DNA from: Nonlabens sp. MB-3u-79 | GTDB taxonomy: Bacteria; Bacteroidota; Bacteroidia; Flavobacteriales; Flavobacteriaceae | DNA length: 64,000 nt | Assembly: GCF_002831625.1 (NCBI RefSeq) | Contig: NZ_CP025116.1 | Span: 2,099,501 to 2,163,500, forward strand | Direction of reading: 5' to 3' | Part shown: piece after piece, positions 59,124-64,000 of the stretch | Numbering within the stretch: the first letter of the stretch is position 1 | Layout of the letters: every line of letters begins with the position of its first letter | Position numbers and translations under genes: made by a program | Notes under the pieces: generated by a model | What the model was told of the DNA's origin: nothing | The model's database searches: none | Seen by the model: the letters and a program-made list of their open reading frames with translations, nothing else

Positions 59124-61655
59124 ATGGCAGATGGAGAAAAGTTAATCCCGATAAACATCGAGGATGAAATGAAGTCAGCATACATCGATTACTCGATGTC
59201 AGTCATAGTGTCACGTGCACTGCCAGATGTGCGAGACGGACTAAAACCAGTACATAGACGAGTTCTTTTCGGGATGTATGAACTGGGTGTGCTTTCTAAT
59301 AGAGGTTACAAAAAAAGTGCGAGAATAGTAGGAGAAGTTCTTGGTAAGTATCACCCACATGGGGATACTTCTGTTTACGACGCCATGGTACGTATGGCTC
59401 AAGAATGGTCATTGCGTTACATGATGGTAGACGGTCAAGGTAACTTCGGTAGTGTGGATGGAGATCCACCGGCAGCAATGCGTTATACAGAGGCAAAAAT
59501 GCGCAAGATATCTGAAGAGATGCTTGCAGATATTGATAAAGAAACGGTTGATACACAACTTAACTTTGACGATACCTTATCAGAGCCTACTGTCTTACCT
59601 ACTAAAATACCTAACCTTCTCGTGAATGGTGCCAGCGGTATAGCTGTAGGTATGGCTACTAACATGCCGCCACACAACTTGACAGAAGTCGTTGATGGTA
59701 CTATAGCTTATATTGAGAATAATGATATCGAGATCGATGAACTCATCACTCATATCAAGGCTCCAGATTTTCCTACTGGAGGTATTATTTATGGCTATGA
59801 TGGGGTGAAAGACGCTTTTCACACAGGACGTGGGCGTATAAAAATACGTGGTCGTGTAAGAATTGAAGAAGTTAAAGGCCGTGAATGTATCTTAGTAGAT
59901 GAGTTGCCTTATCAGGTCAACAAGGCTGATATGATTAAGAAAACAGCCGATCTTATTAACGATAAAAAACTAGAAGGAATCGCCTCTATAAGAGATGAGT
60001 CTGACAGAAACGGAATGCGTATAGTTTATGTTCTTAAACGTGATGCTATTCCTAATATCGTTATCAATAAACTATATAAGCATACGGCACTTCAATCTAG
60101 TTTTAGTGTCAACAACATTGCTTTGGTAAAAGGACGTCCTCAGTTGCTCAATGTAAAGGAGATGATCCATTACTTTGTTGAGCACAGACATGATGTAGTC
60201 GTTAGAAGAACGGTCTATGAACTGCGTAAGGCAGAAGAAAGAGCTCATATTCTTGAAGGATTGATTATTGCAAGTGATAACATAGATGAGGTTATTGCTT
60301 TGATACGATCTAGTAGTAACGGTGAAGAAGCCCGCGCAAAATTAATAGAGCGTTTTGAGCTTTCAGAAATACAAGCTCGCGCAATAGTTGAAATGCGATT
60401 GAGACAGCTTACCGGACTGGAACAAGATAAACTACGCACAGAGTACAGTGAGTTGATGGATACTATTACTGATTTGAAAGACATTCTGGAAAAGAAAGAA
60501 CGTCGTATGCAAATCATTAAGGAGGAACTTATCGAGGTAAGAGAGAAGTTTGGAGATGAGCGTCGCTCTCAGATAGAATATGCCGGTGGCGATGTAAGTA
60601 TAGAAGATATGATCCCAGATGAGCAGGTAGTGATCACTATTTCTCATGCAGGTTATATTAAAAGGACAAGCCTTACGGAATACAAAACCCAAAATCGCGG
60701 TGGAGTAGGACAAAAGGCAAGTACTACTAGGGATGAAGACTTCTTAGTAGACCTCTTTGTAGGAACTAACCACCAGTACATGTTGTTCTTTACAGAAAAA
60801 GGAAAATGTTTCTGGATGCGTGTTTATGAAATTCCAGAAGGAAGTAAAACTTCTAAAGGTCGCGCTATTCAAAACTTGATCAATATTGAGCAGGATGATA
60901 ATGTGAAATCAGTTATTTGCACCCAAGATATTAAGGACGAAGAGTATATCAATAGTCATTTTGTGATTATGTGTACTAAGAAAGGTGTGGTTAAGAAAAC
61001 ATCTCTCGAGCAATATTCTAGACCTAGATCCAACGGTATCAATGCCATCACTGTTAGAGACGGAGATACACTTCTAGAGGCAAAACTCACTACTGGAGAC
61101 AGTCATGTTATGTTAGGTCTTAAGAGTGGTAAAGCCATTCGTTTTGATGAATCTAAAACACGCCCTATGGGTAGAAATGCCAGCGGAGTTCGTGGAATTA
61201 GATTGTCTCATGAAGATGATGAGGTGATAGGAATGGTAGCGGTTAATGATATGGACTCTAATATTCTTGTCGTATCAGAAAAAGGATATGGAAAACGTTC
61301 CAGTCTTGACGATTACAGGGAAACCAATCGCGGAGGAAAAGGTGTGAAAACCATCTCAGTTACAGAGAAAACTGGTGGTCTTGTAGCCTTAAAGAACGTA
61401 AGCGATGAAGATGGCTTGATGATTATCAATAAATCTGGAGTTGCGATACGTATGAATGTGGCCAACTTAAGAGTAATGGGACGCGCAACACAAGGAGTAC
61501 GTTTGATTAATTTAAAAGGAAACGATTCTATTGCTGCAGTAGCTAAAGTTGTCAAAGAGGAAGAGGAAGAAGAAGAAATAGCATCTGAGGATGGTGTAGT
61601 TTCTGAAGCTCAAGACACAGATACTACTGTTGTAAACGATGATAGTGAAGAATAA
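59124..61655 (+). CDS. gyrA: DNA gyrase subunit A
   Basis: An 843-residue type II topoisomerase subunit. The N-terminal breakage domain has [18 protein letters not shown] (about residues 18-35), the quinolone-region [17 protein letters not shown] (about 80-96, with Ser84-like and Asp positions unmutated in type) and the active-site Tyr in [10 protein letters not shown] (about 119). A coiled-coil gate region lies near 430-480. The C-terminal beta-pinwheel has a GyrA-box-like QNRGGVGQK (about 528) and NRGGKGVK (about 733). The tail is strongly acidic (EEEEEEE, about 813). It is followed after 13 bases by a TPR gene. Confidence 0.97.
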   Translation: MADGEKLIPINIEDEMKSAYIDYSMSVIVSRALPDVRDGLKPVHRRVLFGMYELGVLSNRGYKKSARIVGEVLGKYHPHGDTSVYDAMVRMAQEWSLRYMMVDGQGNFGSVDGDPPAAMRYTEAKMRKISEEMLADIDKETVDTQLNFDDTLSEPTVLPTKIPNLLVNGASGIAVGMATNMPPHNLTEVVDGTIAYIENNDIEIDELITHIKAPDFPTGGIIYGYDGVKDAFHTGRGRIKIRGRVRIEEVKGRECILVDELPYQVNKADMIKKTADLINDKKLEGIASIRDESDRNGMRIVYVLKRDAIPNIVINKLYKHTALQSSFSVNNIALVKGRPQLLNVKEMIHYFVEHRHDVVVRRTVYELRKAEERAHILEGLIIASDNIDEVIALIRSSSNGEEARAKLIERFELSEIQARAIVEMRLRQLTGLEQDKLRTEYSELMDTITDLKDILEKKERRMQIIKEELIEVREKFGDERRSQIEYAGGDVSIEDMIPDEQVVITISHAGYIKRTSLTEYKTQNRGGVGQKASTTRDEDFLVDLFVGTNHQYMLFFTEKGKCFWMRVYEIPEGSKTSKGRAIQNLINIEQDDNVKSVICTQDIKDEEYINSHFVIMCTKKGVVKKTSLEQYSRPRSNGINAITVRDGDTLLEAKLTTGDSHVMLGLKSGKAIRFDESKTRPMGRNASGVRGIRLSHEDDEVIGMVAVNDMDSNILVVSEKGYGKRSSLDDYRETNRGGKGVKTISVTEKTGGLVALKNVSDEDGLMIINKSGVAIRMNVANLRVMGRATQGVRLINLKGNDSIAAVAKVVKEEEEEEEIASEDGVVSEAQDTDTTVVNDDSEE

Positions 61656-61668
61656 TAAAATTTATAGT

Positions 61669-62859
61669 ATGAAACTTAAATTAACAATACTTTTTCTGGC
61701 TGTAGCTTCTTTAGCTATGGCTCAGAAAAGGGAAATTAGAAAAATTGAGAAAGCAATAGAATCAAATGATTCCTCCGAGGCCGTTAAGGAGTTTAACTCT
61801 ATAAACGAAAGTGAAGTAGACGCTAAATACGAAGGAGCGTATTCCTTTTATAAAGCAGCAACGACTATTGGTGTCTCAGGAGAAAGCAATGCTTCAGAGG
61901 AAGAGCTTTATGAATCCTTAGATCTTATTAAAAAGGCCGTAAAATTAGGCTATGATAATGAAGAATTATTCACTTCATTTGAAACTAAGGCAAAAGAACG
62001 ATTGTTCAGCCTTGCAAATGAAAAGCTTAAATCTAATGACACCAAAGGAGCACTAGTCATTGTGAATTATTTATCAGATGCTGATACTTCTAACTTGACC
62101 ATGTATTATAATGCTGCAAGGCTAGCTTATCAAGCCGGAGAATTTGATACAGCCAAAGAAAAGTATCAAACGCTCATAGATAAAGAGTATACAGGTGAAG
62201 AGGTTACTTATACAGCAGTAAAAATAGCTAATCAAACGGAGGAGAAGTTTCCTAGTAAAAGGTTGCGTGATTTTTCTGTCACTACCTCTAAGACATATAC
62301 TAATCCTAAAGATATCAAATCAGCTTCTCAAGTAGGTAGTATTGTGACTAACTTGGTTTGGCTTTATAAGAATGAAGGGGATATGGATAAAGCAAATGGC
62401 ACTTTTGAGAATGCTCTAATAAAGCATCCAAGCGATGAGTCTTTAAAATTTGCCATGGCTGATATATACTTGACACTAGAAATGATGGACGAGTATAAGG
62501 AAGCAACAGAAAGTCTTACACAAGAAGTTAAGGACCCAAAGGTTTATGATAACCTTGCTATTTCTGCACTAAATACAAAGGATTATGACCAAGCAATAAA
62601 GTATTATGAGCTGAGTATTGGAATAGCGCCTAATAACTTTGTTGCGCAAGCTAATTTAGGTCTTTCTTATGTAGAGAAAGGGAATTTAGAATCGACTTCC
62701 GCTAAGGATCAATTGGAGCTATATAAAAATGCTATTGCTTGTTATGAAAAAGCTCATCAGTTAAAGCCAGAAGATAAAACAGTAATTAGCACATTAATTA
62801 GTTTATACGGTGTCTTTGATATGAGTGATAAGGTTGCAGAAATGAAAGCCAAATTGTAA
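61669..62859 (+). CDS. Secreted/periplasmic tetratricopeptide repeat protein
   Basis: A 396-residue TPR protein with signal peptide MKLKLTILFLAVASLAMAQ (cleavage after Ala18). TPR-like repeats cover most of the rest, for example LTMYYNAARLAYQAGEFDTAKEKY (core AARLAYQAGEFDTA, about 145), DKANGTFENALIKHPSDESL (about 245), and DQAIKYYELSIGIAPNNFVAQANLGL (about 307). It probably scaffolds envelope proteins. The ATG at 61669, 13 bases after gyrA, gives the clean signal peptide; co-transcription with gyrA is likely. A palindrome copy and a terminator follow. Confidence 0.87.
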   Translation: MKLKLTILFLAVASLAMAQKREIRKIEKAIESNDSSEAVKEFNSINESEVDAKYEGAYSFYKAATTIGVSGESNASEEELYESLDLIKKAVKLGYDNEELFTSFETKAKERLFSLANEKLKSNDTKGALVIVNYLSDADTSNLTMYYNAARLAYQAGEFDTAKEKYQTLIDKEYTGEEVTYTAVKIANQTEEKFPSKRLRDFSVTTSKTYTNPKDIKSASQVGSIVTNLVWLYKNEGDMDKANGTFENALIKHPSDESLKFAMADIYLTLEMMDEYKEATESLTQEVKDPKVYDNLAISALNTKDYDQAIKYYELSIGIAPNNFVAQANLGLSYVEKGNLESTSAKDQLELYKNAIACYEKAHQLKPEDKTVISTLISLYGVFDMSDKVAEMKAKL

Positions 62860-62884
62860 TGTTGATTCGGGTTACTTATTAAAT

Positions 62885-62899
62885 CGCTTTCGCGAAAGC
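62885..62899. repeat. Palindrome copy 14 (intergenic, after TPR gene)
   Basis: CGCTTTCGCGAAAGC followed by A, just before the terminator. Confidence 0.9.
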
Positions 62900-62904
62900 A
62901 TCAT

Positions 62905-62942
62905 AAAAAAAGCTCTTAGATGAATATCTAAGAGCTTTTTTT
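62905..62942. terminator. Bidirectional terminator between TPR and NlpC/P60 genes
   Basis: AGCTCTTAGAT-GAAT-ATCTAAGAGCT with A6 before and T7 after. Confidence 0.92.
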
Positions 62943-62961
62943 ATAATTTCTTTAAAAAAAA

Positions 62962-63711
62962 TCAAATGATTTTCTTGATCATTCTCAGTTTATGAGTATG
63001 TATATTCTTTTCTATATTGAATATACCGCTTTGATCTAGTCGATCTATACGAACTTTACCATGAGCATGAATAATATAATTATCGCTCATAATGATGCCT
63101 ACGTGAGTGATCTTTCCTTCGTGATTGTCAAAGAAAGCCAAATCTCCAGGTTCAGATTCTTCTATAAAACTAAGAACCTCACCTTGTGTTGCTTGCTCGC
63201 TAGCATCTCTTAAAAGATCAGAACCGCTCAACCTGTATATAAGTTGGGTAAAACCACTACAGTCTATTCCTAGTGGTGTTCTTCCGCCCCACAAATAAGG
63301 TGTGTTTAAAAAAAGTAATGCGTTATTTATAAGTAGAGATTTACTAAAATGAATCTTAGCAGTATCAATTGGAAACAAGTCGTGTAAGAAATTAGAAGAA
63401 CTCACTTGAGCACCAATGGTTATGGTGCTCAAGGTATGGTCTTCATGTGTAAGGTGTGCAATTAAATCTTTAGAATAATAGTTATCTTCTTTTAGTAAGT
63501 GATGATACTCTTCTGCTTCGATCTCTTGGAACTGCTTGTTGTCTATCCAGCCTTCATAATTATCATGAGCCAGTCTTATTTTAGACCACTTTTTTCTACT
63601 CTCTATAATTTTAAAGATTTCTCCGTAGAGTACTTGAGACACCATTTCACTGGCATCACTAGTTTCAGACCTTAAAGGAGCAATAGAAATCGGACAGATA
63701 CCGTATCTCAT
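62962..63711 (-). CDS. C40-family NlpC/P60 cell-wall peptidase with SH3 domain
   Basis: A 249-residue peptidoglycan peptidase without an evident signal peptide. The N-terminal region (about 1-75) is an SH3b-like domain (ISIAPLRSETSDASEMVSQV, core APLR...SEMVSQ, and the Trp-rich WSKIRLAHDNYEGWID, core YEGWI). The NlpC/P60 domain (about 125-245) has the catalytic Cys in GIDCSGFTQLIYRLSG (about 149) and His in GKITHVGIIMSDNYIIHAHG (core THVGII, about 204, and a later His). It should cut within stem peptides. It lies next to the partial thiolase gene. Confidence 0.9.
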   Translation of the reverse strand: MRYGICPISIAPLRSETSDASEMVSQVLYGEIFKIIESRKKWSKIRLAHDNYEGWIDNKQFQEIEAEEYHHLLKEDNYYSKDLIAHLTHEDHTLSTITIGAQVSSSNFLHDLFPIDTAKIHFSKSLLINNALLFLNTPYLWGGRTPLGIDCSGFTQLIYRLSGSDLLRDASEQATQGEVLSFIEESEPGDLAFFDNHEGKITHVGIIMSDNYIIHAHGKVRIDRLDQSGIFNIEKNIHTHKLRMIKKII

Positions 63712-63720
63712 AAAACTTAA

Positions 63721-64000
<280 letters not shown>

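Overview
The window looks like chromosomal DNA of a marine Flavobacteriaceae bacterium (Bacteroidota). The evidence is the low GC content, promoter boxes of the Bacteroidota type (TAnnTTTG) close to many starts, weak or absent Shine-Dalgarno sequences, a menaquinone (men) gene set, an OstA-like LPS transport protein, a fused Nnr enzyme, and families seen mainly in Flavobacteriia (DUF6095, DUF2853, DUF2452). A 16-bp palindrome, CGCTTTCGCGAAAGCG, occurs 14 times in genes and gaps. I associate it with the Nonlabens/Dokdonia group, but the genus is an inference. No tRNA, rRNA, CRISPR array, transposase or phage gene was seen.

Layout. 1-10470 is a plus-strand exopolysaccharide/glycan locus: heparinase-II/III-like protein (partial), GT4 glycosyltransferase, two small priming sugar transferases, a PglD-like acetyltransferase, a PglE-like aminotransferase, a tiny secreted protein, a PglF-like 4,6-dehydratase, then Wza and Wzc. 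The convergent CpsB-type phosphatase follows at 10483-11220. Together PglF, PglE, PglD and PglC could build and load a diacetamido-trideoxy sugar on the lipid carrier, which Wza/Wzc machinery could export. 11224-25466 is a long minus-strand block of housekeeping genes: TPR protein, class III aminotransferase, OstA-like protein, MurQ, a RibB protein with a degenerate second domain, LptF/G permease, LolA, FtsK, diacylglycerol kinase, Tpx and cytochrome c. A divergent OxyR-type regulator with an intact cysteine pair follows.

26771-42728 holds menA and holA, an HsdR-N-domain protein, a GT2, an OmpA lipoprotein, a secreted protein whose signal peptide is out of frame at a T8 tract, a VTT membrane protein, a helicase, an M28 peptidase, RdgB, then the menaquinone genes (MenI-like thioesterase, menF, menD) and DUF2853. 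42788-47464 is accessory: LRR protein, cytochrome c, a 165-bp six-copy tandem array, a pyrimidine-rich tract, a PQQ-type sugar dehydrogenase, three micro-ORFs and DUF2452. menB follows at 48037, then degenerate repeats, an epimerase, gcvT, nnr, a hydrolase and hutH with a decayed convergent gene. clpC, gyrA, a TPR protein, an NlpC/P60 peptidase and a partial thiolase close the window.

The most unusual features are: the dispersed 16-bp palindrome; two distant tandem arrays (23.6 kb and 43.8 kb) built from the same pair of TGAA-loop hairpins in opposite orientation; the micro-ORF trio; the homopolymer-frameshifted secreted protein; and the unannotated pseudogene beside hutH.
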